Below, piece by piece: positions 36,352-45,702 of a stretch of DNA of 64,000 nucleotides (the stretch's first letter is position 1; every line of letters starts with the position of its first letter). The position numbers were made by a program, and so were the translations under genes. The stretch covers positions 62,001 to 126,000 of the forward strand of contig NZ_JAHUWN010000007.1 of the NCBI RefSeq assembly GCF_019219025.1, read 5' to 3'. A model generated the notes under the pieces. The model had not been told where the DNA came from. It did no database searches and saw only the letters and a program-made list of their open reading frames with translations. This stretch comes from Bacillus sp. sid0103 (lineage in GTDB: Bacteria; Bacillota; Bacilli; Bacillales_B; DSM-18226).

Positions 36352-37704
36352 TTATTTTATTGCCGACCGTAATTGGTCACTCACTTTTTCAACGGATTTT
36401 TGCCAATCTTTCACTTTTTTATCACCTGAAACAATGCTGTCGATGGATCTGAATAATGTATCTGCCATGCTGACTCCCTCAACAGCTTCTGTTGCAGCAA
36501 ATCCACCCATACCAGCTTTTGCTCCGGAATCATAGATACTATAGAAGAGTTTATTGTCACCAGTCAGCTTTTCAGAGATACCTTCGATTGGTTGAATCGC
36601 ACCAGCTTCTGCAAAAATAGCTGCTGCTTTATCTGAATACACAAAAGTTAAGAAGTCTTTCGCTGCATCTTTATTTTTAGCTTGAGCAGGTACCCACATT
36701 TGTTCGAAGAACGTAAATGCGTAACGGTCACCGCCATTTTCAATAGCCGGCAACGCTGTCATTCCCCATACAAAGCCATCAGCTCTTGGGGCATCTTTCA
36801 TTTCACCAACGACCCACGTACCATTTGGCATGAACAGTGCTTTATTATCGAGAATCAATTGTTGGTTTTTCGTGTAATCTTTGTCATTTGCATTGGCAAC
36901 TGTTGTTGGCTCAGTGTATTTCGCTAATTTACCGACAATTTCAAATGCTTTCGTTGCTTCAGGAGATTCCCAAATGCCATCTTCGTATTTCATCGCTTTA
37001 TTGTAGAATTCCGGACCGCCAACTTCTAATAATAAAGAATAGAAGAATGCATCAAAGTAACCGGTCGTAGGATACGTGAACAAAGAGATTCCTTCTGCTT
37101 TCGCTTTATCGCCCAACGCCCACATCTCATCCCAGGTCTTTGGTACTTCCCAGCCTTTTTCTTTTAACAAGGCGGCATTATAGAATAATCCTGTTGGACT
37201 ATAAAACATCGGTGCCATATACGTTTTGCCGTCGTTATAAGGACTAGTGGCAAGTGTATCAGTAAAACCTGGTACTAGCTTATCCTTAACTTTGGCATCT
37301 TCACCAAAAACCTTCTTATCAAAAACATCAGTAATATCTTCTAATGCCTTATCCTTAATCAATGTTTCTGTTAAGGCCAATTTCCTCCCGGTTCCCAATA
37401 ACACTACATCCGGATAGTTTCCGGCTTTCATATTCGGACTAATCGCATCCTCGAGATTTTTATCTACCGTCAACTCCACGTTGACATTTTGATTGGCATC
37501 CTCATAAGCATCGATCACTTTAGTCCACATATCTTTCCCATAAGCAGATTCAAGCGCCGCCACTTGAAGGGTTTGTTTATTACCCGAATCTTTACCATCC
37601 TTAGAGTCATCACCATTTGTAGTTTCGCTATTCTGACAGGCTATTAAACTAAGGGATAACCACGCTGTCATTCCTGACAACAAAAACTTCTTTTTCATCT
37701 TCAT
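36352..37704 (-). CDS. Sugar-binding lipoprotein, galacto-N-biose importer
   Basis: Extracellular binding protein of 450 residues from ATG 37704 (GAGGAGGG upstream; the longer frame from 37821 would include the promoter). The lipoprotein signal ends LSLIAC before QNSE. The mature part is of family-1 type with GWEVPKTWDEMWALGDKAK. It is first in the operon with two permeases, GH112 and a small membrane protein. A relic of its N-terminus survives at 9846-9914. Confidence 0.92.
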   Translation of the reverse strand: MKMKKKFLLSGMTAWLSLSLIACQNSETTNGDDSKDGKDSGNKQTLQVAALESAYGKDMWTKVIDAYEDANQNVNVELTVDKNLEDAISPNMKAGNYPDVVLLGTGRKLALTETLIKDKALEDITDVFDKKVFGEDAKVKDKLVPGFTDTLATSPYNDGKTYMAPMFYSPTGLFYNAALLKEKGWEVPKTWDEMWALGDKAKAEGISLFTYPTTGYFDAFFYSLLLEVGGPEFYNKAMKYEDGIWESPEATKAFEIVGKLAKYTEPTTVANANDKDYTKNQQLILDNKALFMPNGTWVVGEMKDAPRADGFVWGMTALPAIENGGDRYAFTFFEQMWVPAQAKNKDAAKDFLTFVYSDKAAAIFAEAGAIQPIEGISEKLTGDNKLFYSIYDSGAKAGMGGFAATEAVEGVSMADTLFRSIDSIVSGDKKVKDWQKSVEKVSDQLRSAIK

Positions 37705-37744
37705 TTTGACCCTCCTCTTTATTTTCACTTTATAGGTAAAGTAT

Positions 37745-37801
37745 ACGAAATAAAAAAACGCTTTCACAACAAACATCTTGTCCAGTTTTTTAGATATCTT
37801 G
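37745..37801 (-). promoter_or_regulatory. Galacto-N-biose operon control region: AraC-type repeats, cre-like site and promoter
   Basis: Minus strand: CAAGAT repeats at 37796-37801 and 37775-37780 (21 bp apart), then TTGTGA (-35), an 18-bp spacer beginning AAGCGTTTTTT (cre-like), and TATACT (-10, near 37741). The regulator gene starts 71 bp away on the other strand. Confidence 0.72.
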
Positions 37802-37871
37802 TTTTCATTGTAATAATTCACTAAAAATCCTATAATTCAGGTATCAGATTGCAGATGAAGGAGGGAATCAT

Positions 37872-38750
37872 TTGTCAAATGAGATTTATGAGGTTCCGCA
37901 ATCGCAACGAGGCCATCTTCCAGTAAAACTTCTCTATGTAACAAAATCAAAATATGACAAAGATTGGCATAGTACCAACCATACACATCATTTTACAGAA
38001 TTATTGTATATTACCAAAGGCAAAGGGACTTTTATCTTTTCCAATCAAGAAGTTCCTGTTAAAGAGCATGATGTAATTGTTATCAATCCGAATATTGAAC
38101 ACACGGAAAAGTCTGGTGTCGATCATCCGCTCGAATACATTGCACTGGGTATCCAAGGGCTCGCCTTTTCGTCTCCAGATGATCCGGGTTTACAAGTCAC
38201 TTTTTTAAATTTTAAACAAGAGGAAAAGGTCTATCTCTTATACCTCCAGCAATTAGTGGAGGAAGTGGAAAACCAAAAGGAAGATTTTGAATTGATCATA
38301 CAAAATATATTAGAAATTTTGTTGCTTAAAATGATGAGAAAAAAAGCTTTTAACTTGGAGAAGACCTCTACTAAAAAGATCAGTAAAGATGTGGCTTTTA
38401 TCAAAAATTACATTAAGCAGTTTTTTCGCGAAGAGATCAATCTGGATACGTTAGCAGAGGCTGGTCATATCAATAAATACTATCTTTCCCATTCCTTTAA
38501 GAAATCCGTCGGTGTTTCACCGATTGAATATCTAATACAAACCCGCATTAGGGAAAGTAAAATTTTGTTAGAAACCACCAACTACCCAATTTCAGATATC
38601 TCAACCATTATCGGCTTTTCTTCCCAGTCATTCTTTGCACAATCCTTTAAACGAGTAACGAATCTATCTCCTTCACAATACAGAAATGCTAAAAACTCTA
38701 ACAAAAAAAAGACCGAAATCAAAAAGCAACAAAAAAATAAACGCACATAA
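37872..38750 (+). CDS. AraC-family transcriptional regulator
   Basis: A 292-residue activator. The N-terminal cupin sugar-sensing domain (about 20-110) has HTHHFTELLYITKGKGTF, and the C-terminal pair of helix-turn-helix motifs (about 180-275) has INLDTLAEAGHINKYYLSHSF and SDISTIIGFSSQSFFAQSFKR. TTG start with GAAGGAGGG 5 bp upstream. Divergent from the galacto-N-biose operon. The 21-bp-spaced CAAKAT repeats before that operon and before GH101 are its likely sites. Confidence 0.92.
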   Translation: MSNEIYEVPQSQRGHLPVKLLYVTKSKYDKDWHSTNHTHHFTELLYITKGKGTFIFSNQEVPVKEHDVIVINPNIEHTEKSGVDHPLEYIALGIQGLAFSSPDDPGLQVTFLNFKQEEKVYLLYLQQLVEEVENQKEDFELIIQNILEILLLKMMRKKAFNLEKTSTKKISKDVAFIKNYIKQFFREEINLDTLAEAGHINKYYLSHSFKKSVGVSPIEYLIQTRIRESKILLETTNYPISDISTIIGFSSQSFFAQSFKRVTNLSPSQYRNAKNSNKKKTEIKKQQKNKRT

Positions 38751-38807
38751 CTAGTAAATTATTTATTTGCACCTATTAAGAAGTTCGAAAACAAATAATT
38801 ACGAAAA

Positions 38808-38831
38808 GGCTCAGTCATAATAGACTGAGCC
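38808..38831 (+). terminator. Terminator after the AraC gene
   Basis: GGCTCAGTC (38808-38816) and GACTGAGCC (38823-38831), a perfect 9-bp stem with a 6-nt loop, then CATTTTACC. Flanking A and T runs could let it act both ways. Confidence 0.7.
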
Positions 38832-38973
38832 CATTTTACCTAAATTTATTTTAATCTTTTTATTTCTGTGAAAGCATCTTCCAATAAAAGGACCCGGAGG
38901 TTGTATTATGTGCATCACTAATATATAACTTTACCAATATTATAACAATAGAAAAAGGACCCTTTCTAGGCCC

Positions 38974-39783
38974 TTATCTGTTCGTTTGTACCATCTTACC
39001 TTTTATCAGTTCTACTTGGTTGCGCCACTTTATTTTTAATAGGAAGACAAATAGATTTCCTTTCAGCGTTTGCGGAATAAAGCTTCGATACTCTGTCACT
39101 TCTTTTCCTCCAAAGCTTCTTTTAAATTGATTAATATTTTGCTGATCCTTATTGTTTTCATCCAATGATATTCCATAAAAGTCATATAATTGATAGTTTT
39201 CCTTTTTAAAAAATAGAATATCATGCCAATGTAGATACCGATTGGCACGGCCCACATCATTTTTTGGTACTTCGGTATTAGTTAACCTTACGGAGCCGGA
39301 GTAAAACATACCAGCACGCTTACCATCTGCAATATATAAATGTCCTGCCAGTTTATCCCCATTCTTATGATAAACATAGGTAATAAAGAGTTTTCCATTA
39401 CCTGCTATTCCGTTTATGCGCTCTTCCTGGAATAATTCTATTCCTTTTTCTTTAGCATAGGCGTTAAAAAAGAGTTTAAAGTCCTCTAAATCAATAGCAT
39501 TGGGGTTTGTAATGACTCGTATAGTTAAACCATCTCTTTCAGCTTTGTTAATTTGATAGCGAGTTGATTTATTAAGTTCAGTTCGTAATTGTTCTTCTGT
39601 CTTATGCAGTTCAATAAACAGTGTTCGAGTTTCTTTATGCAGCGTATTCCACTTTGCCGCCTCGATTATCCCTGGCTGTTGAAAAAACACATGGACGTCT
39701 GTTTTCTGCAGTTCCACCGAATCTTCCACTTTTCCGTATATCTCATTTATATTAAAAAACAGTTTCTTCCATCTTATATTCAT
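38974..39783 (-). CDS. FemAB-like/GNAT-fold acyltransferase of the exopolysaccharide locus
   Basis: A 269-residue protein from ATG 39783. RTLFIELHKTEEQLRTELNK and STRYQINKAERDGLTIR resemble the FemAB/peptidoglycan-bridge type of acyltransferase, and AGHLYIADGKRAGMFYSGS is the second half of the fold. Its start lies inside the end of the deacetylase gene, so it is the last gene of the locus. It may add an acyl or aminoacyl group to a polysaccharide or to the cell wall; this is inference from fold and place. Confidence 0.72.
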   Translation of the reverse strand: MNIRWKKLFFNINEIYGKVEDSVELQKTDVHVFFQQPGIIEAAKWNTLHKETRTLFIELHKTEEQLRTELNKSTRYQINKAERDGLTIRVITNPNAIDLEDFKLFFNAYAKEKGIELFQEERINGIAGNGKLFITYVYHKNGDKLAGHLYIADGKRAGMFYSGSVRLTNTEVPKNDVGRANRYLHWHDILFFKKENYQLYDFYGISLDENNKDQQNINQFKRSFGGKEVTEYRSFIPQTLKGNLFVFLLKIKWRNQVELIKGKMVQTNR

Positions 39784-40783
39784 TTCTCTCTTCCTTTTCA
39801 TGAGTTATTTCCAAGGCCAACTCATTCATATTCCTGCTCCTGAATCCATATGTTTTTTGCAAATGTAAAAAATGCTCCAATATCTTCTCCAGGAACGCCA
39901 GATTTTCACATGTATTCCTGCCAAAATCATGTGGATGCCACCATAGGTGATAAGACTTGCCCTGTTGGGCTGCGCAGGTCATATCGCTTAGAATTCGTTT
40001 CAATCGCATGCCTTCAAGCCACTTTAATCTATCCGAGCATCTAGCTAAATACCTGCTTGATGGAATATTAAGTGGCAGATCATCAGAGGATTGCTGTGGC
40101 AACTCAAAAGTCTGGTGGCCGAATATATTTATATATCTATCTAAAAGACGTAAGGCCCGTTTCATATACCTTTTTTTCTCCGTAGATTGCAGGCGGTACA
40201 CCCATCTATCCTCATTCCCACGATAAGCTCTTATTCCTAGTCGTTTGCACTCTTTTATATAATTTACATTGATTTGATTGCGGGGAAAAACAATCGACTT
40301 TATTTCCCTGCCTTGCTGCAGGCTAATTTGCTGAGCAAGATGAAGGTCGGCTGAAAACTGCTCTATTGTTTGCCCCTCTTCCAAGCAGTAGTAATGGGAA
40401 AAGGTATGCGTAGCTATCTCTTGGTCTGGTGTTGCGGCAATACGCTTAATTAAATAAGGAGCAAAAAATAGATCCTTGTCTTTTTCATCTATTGGATTGT
40501 TTTCAAAGTAATGGTAGGAGGATAGTTTTTTATTATAGTAGGCTGGTTTTTGGACGGGAACGAAACTTGCTAATTCTTCTATGTTTTTACAATAAATCAT
40601 TCCAACAATCGCCCATGTGGCATGAATTTGATATTGCGTAAACATATCCAACAAGGACAAAACAACATTATGTGCTCCACGGATATTTTGTTCATACTGC
40701 TCTTTTTTATATACATCGTGAACACCCCAAAACAGCTCAAAATCTAGGGAAATAATGAAAGTACCATGCTTATCACTTTTCAT
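39752..40783 (-). CDS. Polysaccharide deacetylase family protein
   Basis: A NodB-type enzyme of 343 residues that would de-N-acetylate the polysaccharide. ISLDFELFWG carries the catalytic/metal aspartate region, HATWAIVGMIY the next strand, and ATHTFSHYY is the HxxxH-like metal motif; SYHLWWHPHDFG is near the C-terminus. No signal peptide is seen, so it may act in the cytoplasm or at the membrane. It overlaps the FemAB-like gene. Confidence 0.85.
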   Translation of the reverse strand: MKSDKHGTFIISLDFELFWGVHDVYKKEQYEQNIRGAHNVVLSLLDMFTQYQIHATWAIVGMIYCKNIEELASFVPVQKPAYYNKKLSSYHYFENNPIDEKDKDLFFAPYLIKRIAATPDQEIATHTFSHYYCLEEGQTIEQFSADLHLAQQISLQQGREIKSIVFPRNQINVNYIKECKRLGIRAYRGNEDRWVYRLQSTEKKRYMKRALRLLDRYINIFGHQTFELPQQSSDDLPLNIPSSRYLARCSDRLKWLEGMRLKRILSDMTCAAQQGKSYHLWWHPHDFGRNTCENLAFLEKILEHFLHLQKTYGFRSRNMNELALEITHEKEERNEYKMEETVF

Positions 40784-40850
40784 TGGAAGACAACTCCTTC
40801 ATATAATGCTCTATATCTTATTCATCTTTTTCCTATATTCACCTTTCTTT

Positions 40851-42140
40851 TTAGCCATCAGACACCACCTTGTTCTCAGAAGCGGGATGCAGTATCTCGG
40901 CGGGCTTAATACTAATTACATTGCGAATATTAAAAACAAATATAGAAATCTCCGCGATGATAACAGCCCATACCATACCAAATTCCTGAAACAAAATCGT
41001 GAGAGGGATGGAAAAAACAACAAAAACAATAGCTGCCACAGAATAACCTTTATTTAAAACATGTGATAAATTAACCGCATGCATGATTCTTGCCATTAAG
41101 GTATTGGCAGTCGATAAGAATACAACAATAGCAAACACCTCGATCAGTGAGATAATAGCGGAGTCCTTTTTACCAGAAACGATCGCTGCGATTGGGGTTG
41201 AGAATACAAATAAGGTGATACCGATTATAGTGGAGAACAATAACCCTATCCCTAACAGCTTCCTTTTATATAAGTAGAATTGTCCCCTCTTATTTTCATA
41301 CAAATCGCATAAATACGGATATAGCGCTTGGGTAAAGGGCTGCGTTAAACCATAAAAAGCTCCTTGGACTTTTTCCCCCATCCCATAAATTCCTGTAGCA
41401 CGGCTTCCGGATATAAATCCTAAAAGAATTATTGGACCCTGGCTATAAAAGTTAATCCATAGGGTTGTCATAAAGATATGTTTTCCACGGTTAAGTTCAT
41501 CTTTTATTTTTTTGATATCGCGGACTGCCTTATAATTTATCTTCAATTTTATCTTTACGAAAAGAATAGAAATGATGGCAGGTAGGATGAAATAAAAGGT
41601 TTGAAAAATCACTGCAAGGTTTAGGTCGTTAGTATTTTTTATAAAAATAAAAATTAACAGGGTCACGAATGCTTTCACAATTATATTGAAATAAGTAATG
41701 TACTTCATTCTTTCCAGACCTTGGTACAGCCAAAGAGGAAATAGAGTGTTGCCAATGATAATAAGAAAGCTTAAAAGAAAGGCCGTTCTGTGTTCACTGA
41801 AAAAAGGCACCGTTATAACAAGACTGAAGTAGACAATCCCCACTATTAAGACGAGGATCATTTTAATTGTTAGAATCATGTTGTAAATATCATTTACCTT
41901 ATCCATCCTGTGCTTATGAATCGAAATATCCTTTGTTCCCGAAATATTAAAACCATAGTCTATAAAAATAGTTAAAAATTGCATCATGCCAACGCAAAAT
42001 AACAGTACTCCGTAATTTCCCACACCTAACGTTCTTATTAAGTACGGAAATGTAATTAAAGGAAACAGGTAATTGCTTCCCTGCAGCACGATCAAGGAAA
42101 TTATGTTTCCGACTAATCGATTTCCCCATATTTTTCTCAT
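40851..42140 (-). CDS. Wzx-type polysaccharide flippase
   Basis: A 429-residue membrane protein with about 12 hydrophobic segments. It starts KIWGNRLVGNIISLIVLQGSN, with YLFPLITFPYLIRTLGVGNYG, typical of the oligosaccharide flippase family. It moves undecaprenyl-linked repeat units across the membrane. Its start overlaps the polymerase stop by 4 bp (ATGA). Confidence 0.9.
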   Translation of the reverse strand: MRKIWGNRLVGNIISLIVLQGSNYLFPLITFPYLIRTLGVGNYGVLLFCVGMMQFLTIFIDYGFNISGTKDISIHKHRMDKVNDIYNMILTIKMILVLIVGIVYFSLVITVPFFSEHRTAFLLSFLIIIGNTLFPLWLYQGLERMKYITYFNIIVKAFVTLLIFIFIKNTNDLNLAVIFQTFYFILPAIISILFVKIKLKINYKAVRDIKKIKDELNRGKHIFMTTLWINFYSQGPIILLGFISGSRATGIYGMGEKVQGAFYGLTQPFTQALYPYLCDLYENKRGQFYLYKRKLLGIGLLFSTIIGITLFVFSTPIAAIVSGKKDSAIISLIEVFAIVVFLSTANTLMARIMHAVNLSHVLNKGYSVAAIVFVVFSIPLTILFQEFGMVWAVIIAEISIFVFNIRNVISIKPAEILHPASENKVVSDG

Positions 42141-43468
42141 TGGATTTCCCCTTTTAAAGCAGTAGCAGGTTCCTTTTTAAAAAATATGAGATAATAACAA
42201 AGTGCAATTAAAACCCAAAAATGTCTCCAGTGAAGAGCATCAACAACGATAATGTTAACCAGCGTCCCCACTAATGAGCATAAAAGGACTAAATAAAGAT
42301 TAAAATCCCTTCTATCGTGAGAAAGACTTCGTTTCAGTAAAACGCCAGTAAGAAATAAGAAAAACAGTATCAGAAAAATACCGGAAAACCAGCCGTATTC
42401 CGCAAATAACCTTAAATAGGTATTATGAGTATCCATATAATAGATGGACGTAATTTCTCCTGGCCCAATTCCGAAAGGATGATTTTCTGCAACTTTCAAA
42501 GTGAAATAATTAGCGCCAAACCTGTCATTATCATAGGATTGAAGTGTTGTTCGATCCTTTAACTGGTTCATGAAATTTAAACCAGGGAATATAAAAGGGA
42601 TGGATAACAAAACCGAAAATGGTACCAGAAGAAACTTGATGACAAAACCTAGCCTAAGCTGTCTTTTTAAGATTTTAACTCCAGCATACAGGGCCAAGGC
42701 AATGGCAAAGTTAATCCATCCTGCACGCGACATCGCCAATACAAGAGCACCGACCATTAAGACAATAGAAAGAAATTTAAATATTTTAGACTTAAATAAG
42801 TTTGGAGCTACACTGTCCTCGATTACTAACAAAATGGCAATGACTACAAAAGGACTAAAGATATTGGGATCCTGAAAAAAACCTTCGAGACGGTTGCCTC
42901 GGCCCTGGCTTTTGCCAGCCAGGTAACCAATCACTCCCAGCATACTATTCACAACGGCGCCCACTACATATCCTTTCAGAAAATAAACAAGCTGTTTATC
43001 ATTTTTGATAATTAATACAAGAGAGAAAGCACTGAGCACTAAATAGACCGTAATTAAATGCCATGCTGCGGCCTTATGGATATTAATTGAAAAGAATATG
43101 GAGAACGTCCCAAACAAAACAAATAAAAAAAGCATAAGTAAGAGAAAGTTGTTCAACATTTCCCTATTAAAAGGAATCCTCTTTACTAAAAATAAAAGAA
43201 TCATTAGGCAAAACATAATTTCATATGGAGATGGATCATTGAGTTGAAAACCAACACTTAACGCAAACAGAAATAATAATTTCTCCCATTTTAAAAGAAA
43301 CAAAACAACAAAGCCTGCAGCTCCAATGAAAGCAAATAGAATCACTGGATAAATAGTATTATTTGGTATATGAATAAAGACTGTCAGATACACAGCCATA
43401 CATCCTAACAGCAAAGACAGCAGCGCAATGAGCATGGTTTTGGAAAAATAATTTTTCATCTGATACAT
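42137..43468 (-). CDS. Wzy-type polysaccharide polymerase (O-antigen ligase family)
   Basis: A 443-residue membrane protein with about 12 hydrophobic segments. A large outer loop contains DRTTLQSYDNDRFGANYF, and NHPFGIGPGEI and DTHNTYLRLFAEYG match the Wzy_C/ligase region. It would join repeat units outside the membrane. Part of the Wzx/Wzy-dependent exopolysaccharide system here. Confidence 0.87.
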   Translation of the reverse strand: MYQMKNYFSKTMLIALLSLLLGCMAVYLTVFIHIPNNTIYPVILFAFIGAAGFVVLFLLKWEKLLFLFALSVGFQLNDPSPYEIMFCLMILLFLVKRIPFNREMLNNFLLLMLFLFVLFGTFSIFFSINIHKAAAWHLITVYLVLSAFSLVLIIKNDKQLVYFLKGYVVGAVVNSMLGVIGYLAGKSQGRGNRLEGFFQDPNIFSPFVVIAILLVIEDSVAPNLFKSKIFKFLSIVLMVGALVLAMSRAGWINFAIALALYAGVKILKRQLRLGFVIKFLLVPFSVLLSIPFIFPGLNFMNQLKDRTTLQSYDNDRFGANYFTLKVAENHPFGIGPGEITSIYYMDTHNTYLRLFAEYGWFSGIFLILFFLFLTGVLLKRSLSHDRRDFNLYLVLLCSLVGTLVNIIVVDALHWRHFWVLIALCYYLIFFKKEPATALKGEIQ

Positions 43469-43544
43469 TATTTCAACTCCGTTATTTGGACGTTCCTTTA
43501 ATTTTTGTTATTTGCCCCGAGTAGCTGCCTTGTCCAATAAGTCC

Positions 43545-44657
43545 TTATTTTTCATAAACTTCTTCCAGCCTATTGATCATATTCTGGATATGAAACTTTT
43601 CTTTAAATAGTTGATAACTATTTTTTTGAAACCTATCAATCTCAGATTTATCATTTATTAGTTTGTAAAGATAAGCTGCTGCTTGAGACACATCGCCTGG
43701 AGTATAGAGATATCCGTTATACCTATGAATAACGAGCTCATTATTCCCTTCGACATTGGACGCGACAATCGGCTTTTTCATTGCCATAGCCTCAATAATG
43801 GAATAGGGCAAAGCCTCGTGCAGCGAAGTTGATAAATAAATATCAATTTCACTTAAGAATGGATCTATGGAACTAAGAAACCCGCAATACTTGATTTGAG
43901 GAATTTCCTTTATTGCTTCCAAAAATTCCTCTTTAAAATAATCTCCGTCTCCTGCATACCAAACCTCAACATTAGGATGTAGTCCCACAATCAATATGGC
44001 TATTTCAAGAAAGGTTTTTGGATCCTTCGACTGGTCAAACCTTGCCAAAGTACCAACAACTATTTTTCTATTTCCCTTAGTAATTAGACGCCCTCCAAGC
44101 TCTTTCTCCTCAACTCCATTATAAATAACCTCGCTTTTATGCGAACAAAAAACATTATAGTGAAGCCCAATAGCCTGCTCCCCTTTTGATACGTTAATCG
44201 TATAATCCGTGATTTTGCCCAGATATTTTTCAATTAAGCCAAATACTCGTTTTTTTTGTTTATTAATGTATGGATACTGCATGATATAGCCGTGTGGAGT
44301 ATAAATAATTTTCCTGGATTTATAAAAGAGGGCAGCCAGCCTGCCGGCGCCACCTGCTTTTGAACTATGGCAGTGGATGATTTCAGGCTGGAAATCTTTA
44401 ATAATACTATTTAATTGCATGATTGCTTTTAAATCCTGAAAAACCTTAACTTCCCTTACAAAAGCAGAAATGGGATAGAACGTAAATCTTTCTATATTTT
44501 TATGGGCAAAATCCAAAAATATTTCATCGGTCCGATTTTCTCCATAAGCAATGGCAATTTCAAATTTTTCCGGTGAAAGATATTGCAAAATATTGATAAT
44601 ATGTTTGCGAACGCCCCCACTAAGGGTTTCACAAATAATTAACACTTTTTTTCTCAT
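43545..44657 (-). CDS. Glycosyltransferase family 4
   Basis: A retaining GT-B enzyme of 370 residues. GGVRKHIINIL lies near the N-terminus, VVGTLARFDQSKDPKTFLEI opens the nucleotide-sugar domain, and the EX7E motif is EALPYSIIE in SLHEALPYSIIEAMAMKKPI. Cytoplasmic; adds one sugar of the repeat unit. The donor is unknown. Confidence 0.92.
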   Translation of the reverse strand: MRKKVLIICETLSGGVRKHIINILQYLSPEKFEIAIAYGENRTDEIFLDFAHKNIERFTFYPISAFVREVKVFQDLKAIMQLNSIIKDFQPEIIHCHSSKAGGAGRLAALFYKSRKIIYTPHGYIMQYPYINKQKKRVFGLIEKYLGKITDYTINVSKGEQAIGLHYNVFCSHKSEVIYNGVEEKELGGRLITKGNRKIVVGTLARFDQSKDPKTFLEIAILIVGLHPNVEVWYAGDGDYFKEEFLEAIKEIPQIKYCGFLSSIDPFLSEIDIYLSTSLHEALPYSIIEAMAMKKPIVASNVEGNNELVIHRYNGYLYTPGDVSQAAAYLYKLINDKSEIDRFQKNSYQLFKEKFHIQNMINRLEEVYEK

Positions 44658-44736
44658 AGTCCATCCCCAATTTTTATATGAGTTAATATGAACGACCCAT
44701 TTTTGATATTAGATAGAGGTTTACTTAAGAAAAGTA

Positions 44737-45678
44737 CTAAAAATGTAAAAGCCTTTTTTTGAACAAATAATACATCTTCAAAAGCATCTTTTTATTTAAA
44801 AGTGTGCCAAGGTAAATTAAATATACTTTTATAGAAAACGGATAAGCTTTTATAGCAAAGTTAAGGAAATCCCGACCCTTGTTGATTATGATCCTATTCT
44901 GGCCGACGATTCCTATTCTAACCATCACTTTTGCCATATTTACGTGAAGTACATGAAAATCCTTTTTGTTTAACTGTATTATTAAAGAAGAGTACTTTTT
45001 ATAAAAGGCCTGATGGCCCGCTAGAACAGATTTTATATTCGTGGTAATTCTGCCTTCATCATGTTCGTTATATAAAACAACAGCTTCTTCCACTACACCA
45101 AATTCAGTAATTTGGGCCAGCCTCACATACAAATCCCAATCCTGGCAGCTTGGCAATTCAGGATCGAAACTCCCTGCTTCTAAAAGAAGGTTTTTCTTTA
45201 TTAGAACCGTTGATGCCGTGCCTATACAATTTTTCTTTAGAATTTCGGTTAACAGGTTTCCACTAAGATGAGGATTAACCTCGGACCGTACCGATGTCCC
45301 TGATACATTTTTATATCCTGTATAAACAATGCCTACATTGCTGTTGTTTTTAAATACTTCCATTTGTTTTTCTAGTTTAGTTGGAAGCCATTGATCATCT
45401 GAGTCAAGAAAGGCAATAAATTCACCTGTAGCTCTTTCAATCCCAGAATTTCTTGCTTGGGATCCCCCTTTGTTATACTCATGTCTAACATAAACAATCC
45501 GTGTATCCCTATCATTTTCTATTCGGTTTTGGGTATTATCAGTAGAGCAATCATCGACAATAATAATTTCAAGGTTTTTATAGGTTTGGTTCCTTAAGCT
45601 GTCTATCGCTTCCATAACTAGTTTTTCTCTATTAAAGGTAGGAATAATTACACTAATTTTTTCTGGCAGATTATTCAT
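44737..45678 (-). CDS. Glycosyltransferase family 2
   Basis: An inverting GT-A enzyme of 313 residues. SVIIPTFNREKLV is at the N-terminus, VDDCSTDNT binds nucleotide, and FLDSDDQW holds the metal-binding DxD; CQDWDLYVRL follows. Adds a sugar to the lipid-linked repeat unit; donor not determinable. Confidence 0.92.
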   Translation of the reverse strand: MNNLPEKISVIIPTFNREKLVMEAIDSLRNQTYKNLEIIIVDDCSTDNTQNRIENDRDTRIVYVRHEYNKGGSQARNSGIERATGEFIAFLDSDDQWLPTKLEKQMEVFKNNSNVGIVYTGYKNVSGTSVRSEVNPHLSGNLLTEILKKNCIGTASTVLIKKNLLLEAGSFDPELPSCQDWDLYVRLAQITEFGVVEEAVVLYNEHDEGRITTNIKSVLAGHQAFYKKYSSLIIQLNKKDFHVLHVNMAKVMVRIGIVGQNRIIINKGRDFLNFAIKAYPFSIKVYLIYLGTLLNKKMLLKMYYLFKKRLLHF

Positions 45679-45702
45679 AAAAAATTATCACACTTTCCGC
45701 TT

